From: Magnetospirillum sp. XM-1
GTDB taxonomy: Bacteria; Pseudomonadota; Alphaproteobacteria; Rhodospirillales; Magnetospirillaceae
Assembly (NCBI RefSeq): GCF_001511835.1
Contig: NZ_LN997848.1
Span: forward strand, 3,686,001-3,750,000
Length of the DNA stretch: 64,000 nt
Direction: 5' to 3'
In this document: piece by piece, positions 54,305 through 62,821 of the stretch
Layout of the letters: each line of letters begins with the position of its first letter
How positions within the stretch are numbered: position 1 is the stretch's first letter
Position numbers and translations under genes: made by a program
The notes under the pieces: model-generated
Seen by the model: the letters and a program-made list of their open reading frames with translations, nothing else
Databases searched by the model: none
What the model was told of the DNA's origin: nothing

Positions 54305-54700
54305 ATGAACGCCCAGTCCCAGCCTAATTCGACTGCCTCCATGGGCCCCGGAAGTACGAAATCCCCATCGGTCAAGTTCTTAGGGCAAGACCGACGGCGC
54401 CACAGCCGCAGAATCGGTGATGGAATGGTTGTCATTATCGATAATCGGATATTCCCAATCTTCGACATCTCAGTTTCGGGCATCCGATTTCAGGGCGATG
54501 GCCGACAAGTGGGGGATATCATCAGGTTCCGGCTTGCTTGCCTTCAGAACATGAACGATTTCGTCGATTGTAAAATAATCGTGCGCGCTGCCGATGAAAA
54601 CTCGATTAGAGCGGAGTTCAGGCCAACTTTTCGTCTTATGAAATTTTTACTTGGGCACTTTGGCGAGATCACTGGGCCTCGGCCACTTTTCTTTAGATAA
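54305..54700 (+). CDS. PilZ-domain protein
   Basis: 131 aa from MNAQSQ; a longer frame starts at 54257. RRRHSRR (30-36) supplies the RxxxR and DISVSGI (54-60) the (D/N)xSxxG motif of c-di-GMP-binding PilZ domains. Little outside the domain except a Ser/Pro-rich head. A likely c-di-GMP receptor. It precedes a receiver-only gene by 28 bases and may be co-transcribed with it. Divergent from the hemerythrin kinase operon. Confidence 0.85.
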   Translation: MNAQSQPNSTASMGPGSTKSPSVKFLGQDRRRHSRRIGDGMVVIIDNRIFPIFDISVSGIRFQGDGRQVGDIIRFRLACLQNMNDFVDCKIIVRAADENSIRAEFRPTFRLMKFLLGHFGEITGPRPLFFR

Positions 54701-54728
54701 AGACATAAGCAACTCGTAAGGCCATCAA

Positions 54729-55223
54729 ATGCAAAAGCCTAGCGTATTATTCGTTGACGATGAGCCGAACATTTTATCGGCTATCAATCGCATCCTTAAT
54801 CCGCACAGAGATAAATGGGATATAAATTTCGCCAGCAGCGGAAATGATGCTCTAGATTTTATGGCCAACAACGTCGTCGATGTCATTGTCACTGACATGG
54901 CCATGCCTGAAATGGATGGGAAAAAGTTAATCTACAGGCTTCATGAGTTATTTCCAGATACCATTCCAATTGTTTTATCAGGCCATTGGGACATCGCCAC
55001 ATCGCTGCGTGAACTTGGTCCTAATGTTCGTTTTCTCAGCAAGCCTATTAATCATGACCTGCTGGTCTGGGCGCTTAAAGACGCAGTCACTGATGCGCGC
55101 TTGTCACCCGCCACGCTTCTAGAGATCGCACAACCACGACCAAGCGTCCAAGATCCGCATTCACAGAACTTGAACAAACCTGATTCCGCCAGTTGGATAG
55201 CCGTCATCCCAAATGCAGAGTGA
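54729..55223 (+). CDS. single-receiver response regulator
   Basis: 164 aa. Receiver 1-125 with acidic pair DDE (10-12), Asp56 (VIVTDMAMPEMDG), Lys105 (FLSKP). The 40-residue tail is polar and without a known domain, so it probably acts by protein binding. GC is lower than core genes. Convergent with the LuxR-type regulator gene. Confidence 0.88.
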   Translation: MQKPSVLFVDDEPNILSAINRILNPHRDKWDINFASSGNDALDFMANNVVDVIVTDMAMPEMDGKKLIYRLHELFPDTIPIVLSGHWDIATSLRELGPNVRFLSKPINHDLLVWALKDAVTDARLSPATLLEIAQPRPSVQDPHSQNLNKPDSASWIAVIPNAE

Positions 55224-55234
55224 ATTCTCTGTCT

Positions 55235-56197
55235 CTAAAAGTAGCCGAGGATCATCCTGACAACATCAGATTGACGAGTTGCTCCAGTCTTAAGAAAGAC
55301 CCTCTTGAGATAGTTTCTGGCAGTTCCAACGGCGATGCCAGAGACGGCTGCCGCCTCCTCCAATGAGCAACCCAATACGAGAGAATGGGCAATCCGTGCC
55401 TCCGCTGGGGTCAGGCCGAACAGCGTCGACAATTGCTCAGCCCCTGGAATGCTTTTGCTGAGGGGGTCGCGGAGGTAAACACTTACTTGGGCATCCATCG
55501 CCTGACTATTCGGTGCGCGACTGACTGTTGCAGATAAGGATGTGCCAAGCTTAGGGCGTTCGATCAAAATGGTCCCACCACCATCACCTAAGGCTGTGCC
55601 ACGAATCAATTCATGCAATTGGGCGGTCCCCACTATGGCCGCTAGGCGAAGAATCCGGTCCGCACCGACGTACAGACCATCGGCCGCAGCGCATAAGTGC
55701 GCCGCCACGCTATTCATAAACAGAACATGGGCCTTTATGTCGAGAACGAGAACTCCGACAGCAAGGGAGTCCAGTGCTATTCTTTCCGGAGATGAGCCCA
55801 GAAGGGATTGTGCCTTGCTCTGGTCATCTAAGGCGGCCGCAATGCCCTCCACCAGCAAATGCTTTGGGCAGGGCTTGGGAAAAAACCTAAAAATCTCGGC
55901 ACGATTAATGGCCTCTACGGCCACTCCCATGTCCGAAACGCCGGTTAGCATTATGTAAGTGGATCGCGGGGACACCTGCTTCATCTTCACCACAAGCTCA
56001 ATCCCATTGAGCCCGGGCATCATCATGTCAACAACAACGACGTTGAACGGTTGGGACCTAAAGAGTTCAAGAGCCCTCTCAGGGGAGTCGCAAAATGTCA
56101 AATCCCAGCGAAAATATTCTGTCGCTAAATTTCTTGATAGAGCCTCTAGGACATGGCTCTCATCATCAACAAATATAATGGATGGCTTGCCAGTCAT
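55235..56197 (-). CDS. response regulator with PAS-like and LuxR-type DNA-binding domains
   Basis: 320 aa. Receiver 1-125 with Asp57 (VVVVDMMMPGLNG). Middle 135-245 resembles a PAS fold (IALDSLAVGVLVLDIKAHVLFMN). C-terminal 255-318 is a GerE/LuxR helix-turn-helix (LTPAEARIAHSLVLGCSLEEAAAV). A transcription factor, probably controlled by a neighbouring kinase. 77 bases separate it from the receiver-kinase gene upstream. Confidence 0.9.
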   Translation of the reverse strand: MTGKPSIIFVDDESHVLEALSRNLATEYFRWDLTFCDSPERALELFRSQPFNVVVVDMMMPGLNGIELVVKMKQVSPRSTYIMLTGVSDMGVAVEAINRAEIFRFFPKPCPKHLLVEGIAAALDDQSKAQSLLGSSPERIALDSLAVGVLVLDIKAHVLFMNSVAAHLCAAADGLYVGADRILRLAAIVGTAQLHELIRGTALGDGGGTILIERPKLGTSLSATVSRAPNSQAMDAQVSVYLRDPLSKSIPGAEQLSTLFGLTPAEARIAHSLVLGCSLEEAAAVSGIAVGTARNYLKRVFLKTGATRQSDVVRMILGYF

Positions 56198-56274
56198 TTT
56201 AGGCGCTCACCTTGATGTGGTGACGTTTTGTGGCCGATCTCTCCACTTCTCTGGTCAATGACCAAAGTAAAAAC

Positions 56275-57450
56275 TTATCTCCCGAGAGACCCTCGGCTAC
56301 TTTTGGGCAGTGTGAAGTTGAAGATTGTCCCGCCAGATGGATTCGCCTCATACCAGATCCTGCCCCCGTGATGGTGCACGATCCGCTTGCAAATTGCCAG
56401 CCCGACACCGTGGCCAGTATAATGGCCGTGCCCATGAAGGCGCCGGAACATGTCAAAGATATTGTGGCCAGTTTCTTCAACACCTATACCGTTATCGGCT
56501 ACTTTAAATACCATAACACCTTCGACTTCTGTGTGAAAAATGCGCACTTGAGGAATTGACATCGGAAGGCTGAACTTGATGGCATTTTCAATAAGGTGCC
56601 GTAATAACTGAACAATAGCCCGTTCACTGCCGAAAACAGAAGGTAGTGCGGACACTTCCACCAGTGCGCAGGAATCAGAAATGTCACTCATCAGCGGCTC
56701 CAAGGCCAGTGCACAAGCCCGTCCCATGTTAACATCAGCAAATGCCGTGTGGTCGGTAGCGATCTGGGTGTAGGCCAAAAAGCCTCCGGTTAGAGCATCC
56801 ATTCGATTGACGCCGCTGACGATGAATTGGACATACTCCGCAGCCTCACCGCTTAAGGACGGAGCATGGTGCCGATCCAGTAGCTGAGCATAGGAAATGA
56901 CTTGGCGAAGCGGTTCTCGCAGGTCGTGCGCCGCGATAAAGCTCAATCTCTCCAGTTCTTGCTTGGCCTCAGTCAAGTCCACCACCAACTGACGCAGCAT
57001 GGCATTGTTACGCGAAAGAGCTTTTGCATTGGCCTTCTCCGCCTCTTCCATCGCCTTACGTGAGCGGATTGCCAGATCGATCCCTTCGATCAGGACGGGA
57101 ATGGGGCATGGCTTAGTGAAGAAGCGAAAAACCTTGCCTTCGTTGATAGCCGCCACAGCCGTCTCCTGATCGCTATTCCCAGTCAACAGTATGCGAATGA
57201 TATCGGGATGCCGTATCTGGAGCTCGTGCAGCAACTCAAGTCCTGTGATTTTCGGCATGGTCTGGTCGGTCACCACCACATCAACTGCCCGTTTTCCGAT
57301 GATCTCTAGCGCCTCAACGCAGCTATGGGAGAATATCATAGTCCAATGTTTGTCATATTCGCGGAGCTTGCGCCTCAAGGCATCAAGCACATTCGGCTCG
57401 TCATCAATGAATAATATCGTTGGATTGTCGTGGTCCATGGTAATTTCCAT
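56275..57450 (-). CDS. receiver-histidine kinase hybrid without membrane domain
   Basis: 391 aa cytoplasmic. N-terminal receiver with Asp62 (VVVTDQTMPKITG) and FTKPCP, short coiled coil (MEEAEKANAKALSRNN), HisKA (LSFIAAHDLREPLR) and HATPase (DNGIGV, GHGVGLAI). A kinase placed after a receiver suits a phosphorelay in which the receiver controls it. AAGGG precedes the ATG. Upstream of the LuxR-type regulator, its likely target. Confidence 0.92.
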   Translation of the reverse strand: MEITMDHDNPTILFIDDEPNVLDALRRKLREYDKHWTMIFSHSCVEALEIIGKRAVDVVVTDQTMPKITGLELLHELQIRHPDIIRILLTGNSDQETAVAAINEGKVFRFFTKPCPIPVLIEGIDLAIRSRKAMEEAEKANAKALSRNNAMLRQLVVDLTEAKQELERLSFIAAHDLREPLRQVISYAQLLDRHHAPSLSGEAAEYVQFIVSGVNRMDALTGGFLAYTQIATDHTAFADVNMGRACALALEPLMSDISDSCALVEVSALPSVFGSERAIVQLLRHLIENAIKFSLPMSIPQVRIFHTEVEGVMVFKVADNGIGVEETGHNIFDMFRRLHGHGHYTGHGVGLAICKRIVHHHGGRIWYEANPSGGTIFNFTLPKSSRGSLGR

Positions 57451-57499
57451 TTATTCCCTTGCGGCACTCGGCAAAGTTCATTTCCCGAGCTTCCTTTCA

Positions 57500-58831
57500 T
57501 CACGCACCGACCAGATTAACCCTAGCCATGAAATCGCGGATCTCTCCGTTCAGCTTTTCGGCATTTTCGGCACCTGCAGCCGCGCGTTCGAACAGGCGCT
57601 CGGCTACGGTTGCCGCCTGCCTCGAGGTTGTCGAGACTAGTTGAATGGAGGATGCGGAATGCTCTACGCTTTGTCGCACCTGGGCCGTGGCCTTGGCGAT
57701 CAGGTCGGTAGCTGCGGTCTGCTGGTCGATGGCGCCGTCGACCTTCTGGGTTATCTGGCTGATCTGTAGAACGGTTCGTCCAATCGCTGCCATGACGTCA
57801 ACGGCACCAGCCACCGAGCTTTGGATCAGAGCGATCCGCTCGCGGATATCGTCCGTCGCCTTGACCGCCTGAATGGCCAGCGATTTTACCTCATGGGCCA
57901 CCACCGTGAAGCCCTTGCCTGCTTCCCCGGCGCGGGCCGCCTCAATTGTCGCGTTCAATGCCAGCAGGTTCGTCTGGCCAGCGATGTCGCTGATAATGTC
58001 TACCACATTCTCGATATGTCGGGCGGTGTCGGCCAGATTGGCGAAGACCGCATTGGCGGCATCCACATCGGCGTCGGCGTCATTGGCAATGCTGGATGCC
58101 CGGGATACCTGGCCGCGCACATCGATCAGCGCCGCATGGAGCCCTTTGGTCGACGCCGCGACGGATTCTGCCTCGCGCAGCGTCGCCTGCGCCTCGTCGC
58201 ACACCTTGGCGGACAGGGCCGATGCGCTGTTCACCTCGGCCTTCATGGCGTCGGCTTCGACCCAGGTGCCCTTACTGATGCTAACGCCCTCGTCGACCCG
58301 CGCATTGACCGCATCGCGGAATTGGCCGGCGAGAGAGCTATTTTCGCGGATCCTGATGCCCAGGTTTTCGGTCATACGGTTGATGGTCGTCGCTGAATGC
58401 CGATAGGCCCGATGCATGCCAGCGACGAGTATGCGTCGGTGGAACCGTCCCGCCGTTACCTCCCTTAGCGAGGCATTGCTTTCACGCGCGAAGGAATCTG
58501 CAGCATCAAGCACGTTATTGGTGGCGCGGCACAATCGACTCAGGGTATCGCGCCCCCGCCCGATATCGACCAGCCTTTGCTCCAGATTGCCGACGGCACC
58601 ACCTTCCAGGACGCGAACGACCAGTTCGACGGTGGAATACGTGCGCCGAAGCGCGTACATGCTCCAGCCAAAGGCTACTACACCGCCAGCCGCCAGAACC
58701 AATCCATAGACCGGCAGGGTGGCAATCGCGATTATCGTGGCGCCGCCCCCGAGAACGCAGCACAGGATCATTGTCAATGTCAGCGTGTTCAGAGGGGACG
58801 TAAACAGTGGATGACGCACGATGAAGTTCAT
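57500..58831 (-). CDS. methyl-accepting chemotaxis protein without periplasmic sensor
   Basis: 443 aa. Two membrane helices (about 17-38 and 42-60) with almost no loop, then a cytoplasmic signalling domain with the conserved tip [21 protein letters not shown]. It lacks a ligand-binding domain, so sensing must come from a partner. The PAS gene ends 17 bases upstream, suggesting an Aer-like receptor split into two proteins. Confidence 0.93.
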   Translation of the reverse strand: MNFIVRHPLFTSPLNTLTLTMILCCVLGGGATIIAIATLPVYGLVLAAGGVVAFGWSMYALRRTYSTVELVVRVLEGGAVGNLEQRLVDIGRGRDTLSRLCRATNNVLDAADSFARESNASLREVTAGRFHRRILVAGMHRAYRHSATTINRMTENLGIRIRENSSLAGQFRDAVNARVDEGVSISKGTWVEADAMKAEVNSASALSAKVCDEAQATLREAESVAASTKGLHAALIDVRGQVSRASSIANDADADVDAANAVFANLADTARHIENVVDIISDIAGQTNLLALNATIEAARAGEAGKGFTVVAHEVKSLAIQAVKATDDIRERIALIQSSVAGAVDVMAAIGRTVLQISQITQKVDGAIDQQTAATDLIAKATAQVRQSVEHSASSIQLVSTTSRQAATVAERLFERAAAGAENAEKLNGEIRDFMARVNLVGA

Positions 58832-58847
58832 ACTGAAATTTCCTCAT

Positions 58848-59426
58848 CTATATCGAGAAAATGAACTCGGAGTAGCTGAGGCCGGATTTCGCGATCTTTG
58901 ACAACAGGAATTCCAGACCGCGCTCGACGCCGTAGCGATCATGAGATTTCTCGATTACGTTGACCGCGTCATACAACGGGCTGATCGCGTCGATGGCCGT
59001 GCGAGACGGAGCTCTCCGGTTGGAGTGAAAGCCGATGATCTTGCCCGTTCGATTGACTGTCGGGGTTACGTGCGCGAAAACCCAGTAATGGTCACCACAC
59101 TTCGCCCGGTTGATCACATATGCGAAGACCTCCTCACCCTTGCTGATAGTCTCCCACAGCAGTTTGAAGACAGACCTCGGCATGGCGGGATGACGGATGA
59201 TCGAGTGGGGCGCGCCAAGAACCTCGTGCTCCTCATAGCCACTGATTTTCAAGAATTCTGAATTGACGTATGTGATCAACCCGCCCACATCCGTCTTTGA
59301 GACGAGCATTGCCCCGGAATCGAGATGCCGTTCCGTCCCGGTCACATTCTGCCGGATGGCCTTCGCCTGGAGAAACGCTTCCTTGGACGCCGTGGTTACT
59401 GCCCCCTTGAATGTAGAAATCCGCAT
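58848..59426 (-). CDS. Aer-type PAS domain protein
   Basis: 192 aa from MRISTFKG. The PAS domain (about 40-150) follows the Aer pattern: SKTDVGGLITYVNSEFLKISGY, HSIIRHPAMPRSVFKLLWETIS, NRAKCGDHYWVFAHVTP. Aer PAS domains bind FAD and sense redox state. The C-terminal 45 residues are helical. It has no signalling module of its own and is read together with the MCP gene just downstream. Confidence 0.88.
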   Translation of the reverse strand: MRISTFKGAVTTASKEAFLQAKAIRQNVTGTERHLDSGAMLVSKTDVGGLITYVNSEFLKISGYEEHEVLGAPHSIIRHPAMPRSVFKLLWETISKGEEVFAYVINRAKCGDHYWVFAHVTPTVNRTGKIIGFHSNRRAPSRTAIDAISPLYDAVNVIEKSHDRYGVERGLEFLLSKIAKSGLSYSEFIFSI

Positions 59427-60310
59427 AACGCCATGCCCCCATCCACCAAAGATCAAGAAGTACCGAGCCGAATGAACACCGGCAGGTCCAACTCTACCTT
59501 TATGCAGAAGGCCTGCCGCCGATACTCCCAAATGGGAGTGCCAAAATGCAGACGTTGAGTGTTGTTATTGTGGCGTCAAACTGCTTTTCGGTTTGTTGAT
59601 GTGTGCGCGCGCGTCAGCCGAGTGGTGATAGCATCGGCATCTTCACCCGGCCGACGCGCGAGGCAGAGCTCGTATATCGATACGCGACGGCAAACATCCT
59701 CGCTCGGGAGATTTGTGGGAGTTGAACAGGCGAGCTCCGAGATAATGGTGGAGAGGCGCATGGCGTCGAGTGGTGGAACAGTGATCTTATCAGCGACCGG
59801 GTTGGGTCAACCTGAGCCGGTCGGCCACGGCGCGGCAGGCGACAGCTGTGCCCCGGCAACCGCCAGTCAGCGGGAACGCCCGCTATGCCGGGTCAGTGTC
59901 GCTATCGGACCCAGACTGCCACCACCCCCGCAATAGCTGCCATCACAGCCATCCACGCAAACCATGGCTTGGAGCGGCGGCGAATTGGCGGAGGCGCAGA
60001 TAGACCAAAGTGACGCATGAGTGTTCCAAAATGCAGATGGCCGACCGGGTGGCTGTCGAAGGCGGCCCGGTCGGCCTCGCGGGGGGCCGAATTGGCGAAA
60101 CTGCTCCCCTGAAGGAATTGTGCTCTATCTCCAAGAGCAGTCAAGCAATTGATACCAGCAGACAAGACGCGCGGTGAGCCCGTTGGCAGCCGCGCAGCAA
60201 GTGACCGCTATGCCCCCCAGGTTGGGCTGATCCCATAATCTTGGTTTCAATCTGTCACTTGATCAGACCGTCGTCAGTATGCAATGAAACGCTCCCAAGG
60301 GGAGTGGATC
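59427..60310. other. 880-base gap without a firm gene
   Basis: Two short minus-strand frames exist (59,576-59,761; 59,902-60,018, the latter ending in one hydrophobic helix WMAVMAAIAGVVAVWV), both without ribosome sites. A 16-17-base element GAGTG(T)(T)CCAAAATGCAGA occurs near 59,537 and 60,018. A 23-base element near 59,805 recurs at 61,381 with three changes. Confidence 0.4.
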
Positions 60311-60523
60311 ATGAAAGCAGTTGCCCTTGGCGATCTTTATCAGAGTGACGGTCGGAGCCGGACGGTTTGGTCGGTGGACAGCATCATCGACGTCCCGAAG
60401 TCGGGAACCATGGTGCGGCTGGCGAAGATTGATGGTTATGGCTCGGTAACCGTCCATCTGTCTCAACTGGGAGTCGGCAGCGGCTTCACCAAGATCGATG
60501 AGGTCCTCATCCAGGCCCGTTGA
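60311..60523 (+). CDS. small hypothetical protein
   Basis: 70 aa with AAGGGGAG before the ATG. Compact beta-rich sequence (RTVWSVDSIIDVPKSGTMVRLAKIDG), resembling small SH3-like or DUF-type proteins. No membrane segment. Unrecognised. Followed by a NarL-type regulator 150 bases on. Confidence 0.6.
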   Translation: MKAVALGDLYQSDGRSRTVWSVDSIIDVPKSGTMVRLAKIDGYGSVTVHLSQLGVGSGFTKIDEVLIQAR

Positions 60524-60673
60524 CACGCCAAATGATGGAACTGCGTGTTTATAGTGTGTGCCCGAATTTCAAGTGGATCTGCATTATCGGGTGCATTCCA
60601 GACGGAATCGAAGCATACTTTGGGCGTGGCTCTCATATAGCCAATGGCGTGAAAAGTGGGCTTGGCATTTCCG

Positions 60674-61288
60674 ATGAAGATCCTTATTGCCGATGATCAC
60701 CAGTTGTTTCGCGAGGGTCTGCGTCACATCCTCACCCTGTACGTGGAAGCTTCGCAAATTGTGGAAGCGAGCACTTTCGCAGAAGTCATTGAGGCGGGAG
60801 AACGTGTATCTGGCATCGACTTGGCTCTGCTCGATCTGACAATGTCCGGTGGGCCTTGGCCTGAATGTCTAAGAAAATTGCGTCATTTGCTTCCGTCGCC
60901 AGCGCACATCGTAATCGTTTCTGACGTCGCTGACCGGTCCGCCGTCAATCTAGCTATCGACCTCGGAGCGTCGGGATTCATCACAAAAGCATCATCTAGC
61001 CAAGTTTTTCTGGCGGCGCTAAACTTGGTTTTGGCTGGCGGCATTTACCTTCCTGCGGAGTATGCCGATTCCGCTAATCAGCTGGTTACTGCCTCATTTG
61101 AGGTGCCGAATATTACTCACCTCACTCCGAGGCAACGTGAGATTCTCAGCCAATTAAAGACTGGAAAGTCGAACCGGGAAATAGCCACAGATCTTGGTCT
61201 GGCTGAGGGCACTGTGAAACTTCATGTTACAAGCATTCTAAAGGCTCTGTCGGTTCGATCTAGGACACAAGCCGCTTTGCTTGCTTAA
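60674..61288 (+). CDS. NarL/FixJ-family response regulator
   Basis: 204 aa. Receiver with DD pair (7-8), Asp54 (ALLDLTMSGG) and Lys in FITKASS; C-terminal LuxR-type helix-turn-helix (LTPRQREILSQLKTGKSNREIATDLGL, then TVKLHVTSILKAL). Typical length. No kinase adjoins, but several orphan kinases lie in the island. Confidence 0.92.
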   Translation: MKILIADDHQLFREGLRHILTLYVEASQIVEASTFAEVIEAGERVSGIDLALLDLTMSGGPWPECLRKLRHLLPSPAHIVIVSDVADRSAVNLAIDLGASGFITKASSSQVFLAALNLVLAGGIYLPAEYADSANQLVTASFEVPNITHLTPRQREILSQLKTGKSNREIATDLGLAEGTVKLHVTSILKALSVRSRTQAALLA

Positions 61289-61540
61289 AAGTTGCTGTAA
61301 TCTGTTTGCAGATGACTGCGGATTGCCTGGGGTTGATCGTGCGGCCCGTGTGAGGTGCTGTCTCGCCGAATGACCCAATCGGGTCAGCCTGAGCTGGTCA
61401 GCCGGTACGATGCGGCCGACCGCCCTACCCCAGATACCCGTCGTTCGGCGAAAACGGCTGCTGCGGCCCCCTTGTGCTGTGTCCGGACTTTCGGCCCCAT
61501 CGTTGCAGGGAATTGCCTCGAGGAAGTCATGGAAATTGAA

Positions 61541-61571
61541 AAGGCCACCTCCCTTTCGGGAAGCGGCCCTT
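61541..61571 (-). terminator. terminator of the phasin gene
   Basis: On the minus strand GGCCGCTTCCC-GAAA-GGGAGGTGGCC followed by TTTTC, about 25 bases after the phasin stop. Confidence 0.8.
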
Positions 61572-61595
61572 TGCCACGGTAGCTCTAATCAGAGA

Positions 61596-61982
61596 TTAGG
61601 CGGCCTTCGTCACGATCGCCTGGACCGCTTCGGCCTGCTTCTTGACCGGCTCGAAAGCGGCGGTAAAGACGGAGGTAGTCAGTTCGGCGATGGCGCGGCT
61701 ATCGGCGACGGCGGCATCGAAGCCTTCCTTCACCAGCTTGGCCTGCAGCTCAACGAACTCAACCGGCGACTTGACCGAGGACAGCGCCTTGACCGCGTCA
61801 TTGAACTTGGCGACGTTGCGGTTCGCCAGATCCTGATAGGCCTTGGACAGCTTCTCGAAACCGGCCAGGGCGAAGTTGCCGCTCTTGGTCAGGGCCTCGG
61901 CGTTGTCCTTGGCGACAATGGTCAGCTTCTCGACATTGGCCTTGGCAGCGGTGCTGAACTGTTCGATGGTGGCGGCAGCCAT
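61596..61982 (-). CDS. phasin-family protein
   Basis: 128 aa, all-helical, Ala-rich, cysteine-free. The family pattern is clear: TIEQFSTAAKANVEKL, NFALAGFEKLSKAYQDLANRNV, VKSPVEFVELQAKLVKEGFDAA. Phasins coat polyhydroxyalkanoate granules and control their size. GGAG precedes the ATG. A terminator follows. Codon use is of core type, unlike the signalling island. Confidence 0.92.
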   Translation of the reverse strand: MAAATIEQFSTAAKANVEKLTIVAKDNAEALTKSGNFALAGFEKLSKAYQDLANRNVAKFNDAVKALSSVKSPVEFVELQAKLVKEGFDAAVADSRAIAELTTSVFTAAFEPVKKQAEAVQAIVTKAA

Positions 61983-62460
61983 AATGCATGCTCCTTAGAT
62001 TGGGTGGGGCAGTCAATCGGCGGCCGATTGCTGCGCTGCAACATGACGCCTTTATACATGCCCTCCCTATGGGGCGCAAGACTTTTGTTGCAACGCAGCA
62101 TTTTGCATGAATGCTCGCCCCTCGGAACTTCTGAAACCGCTAATTTCCTGGGAAGTGGCTCGCACTGGCCTCGGCCGAGTAAGCCTTTCTGCGTATCACA
62201 TCACAAGCTGCCGGTCACCCAGGCCCCAATGCGATAAGGCAGCACACTGAAATCGCCAGATTACATAGAAAATATGAGACTTATCATGCACACAAAGACA
62301 GAAAAACACCACGCACATACACTTTGAATCGATACAAAGATGCTCAAACGCCATCTAAAAATACTTTATAACAACGCAAAGACACCATGACACCACGAAA
62401 ACTCCGCAAAAAGACAATTTTATTAACTTTTAGAAACATCAAGATACCCTGATTGTCTTA
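61983..62460. other. AT-rich intergenic stretch
   Basis: No gene seen. From about 62,240 the sequence is very AT-rich with repeated ACACCATGA-type words; ACACCATGA near 62,385 and its inverse near 62,465 could form a hairpin. Confidence 0.4.
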
Positions 62461-62694
62461 TCATGGTGTTTTTGTAGCATTAAAGTAGCCGAAAATGACT
62501 TTCTTACCGCTTTTTATCGCTGCATACCTCCTATGGAGGTGCTGCATGAACGCAAATTTTGGCACCCGCAGGTAATGCCGAACCTCGGCGCGGTCCATTC
62601 CGTCTAATGCATCGGGGATGTCGTAGCCCCAAAAGATGCCAAGCCGTCTCCACAACGCAGAGCTTAGCCTCCCCAGATCCATCGTTCGCGGCAT
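62461..62694 (-). CDS. hypothetical protein
   Basis: 77 aa (MDLGRLSSALWRRLGIFWG, then VRHYLRVPKFAFMQHLHRRY). Basic, aromatic-rich, no membrane helix. Not recognised. The 5' region overlaps frames on the other strand and no strong ribosome site is seen, so coding is likely but unproven. Confidence 0.45.
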   Translation of the reverse strand: MPRTMDLGRLSSALWRRLGIFWGYDIPDALDGMDRAEVRHYLRVPKFAFMQHLHRRYAAIKSGKKVIFGYFNATKTP

Positions 62695-62821
62695 GGTCAG
62701 ACCATGTCACGGATCAAATGCCCCGATATGTCGCGCAGAAAAGACGATATGCGATGGACGAAAACACTCAGATCCCCGTCGAATTGCCCTATAACGGACG
62801 AAACGAAGGAGACGATAAGCT

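Noticed and set aside
44772..57450. GGDEF or EAL cyclic-di-GMP enzymes in the island
   Set aside because: No GGDEF or EAL motif present; the HD-like domains lack catalytic residues, so only the PilZ protein points to c-di-GMP.
59530..59560. Possible sigma-54 site upstream of the PAS gene (TGGCAC on minus strand)
   Set aside because: The -12 element lacks GC at the required spacing.
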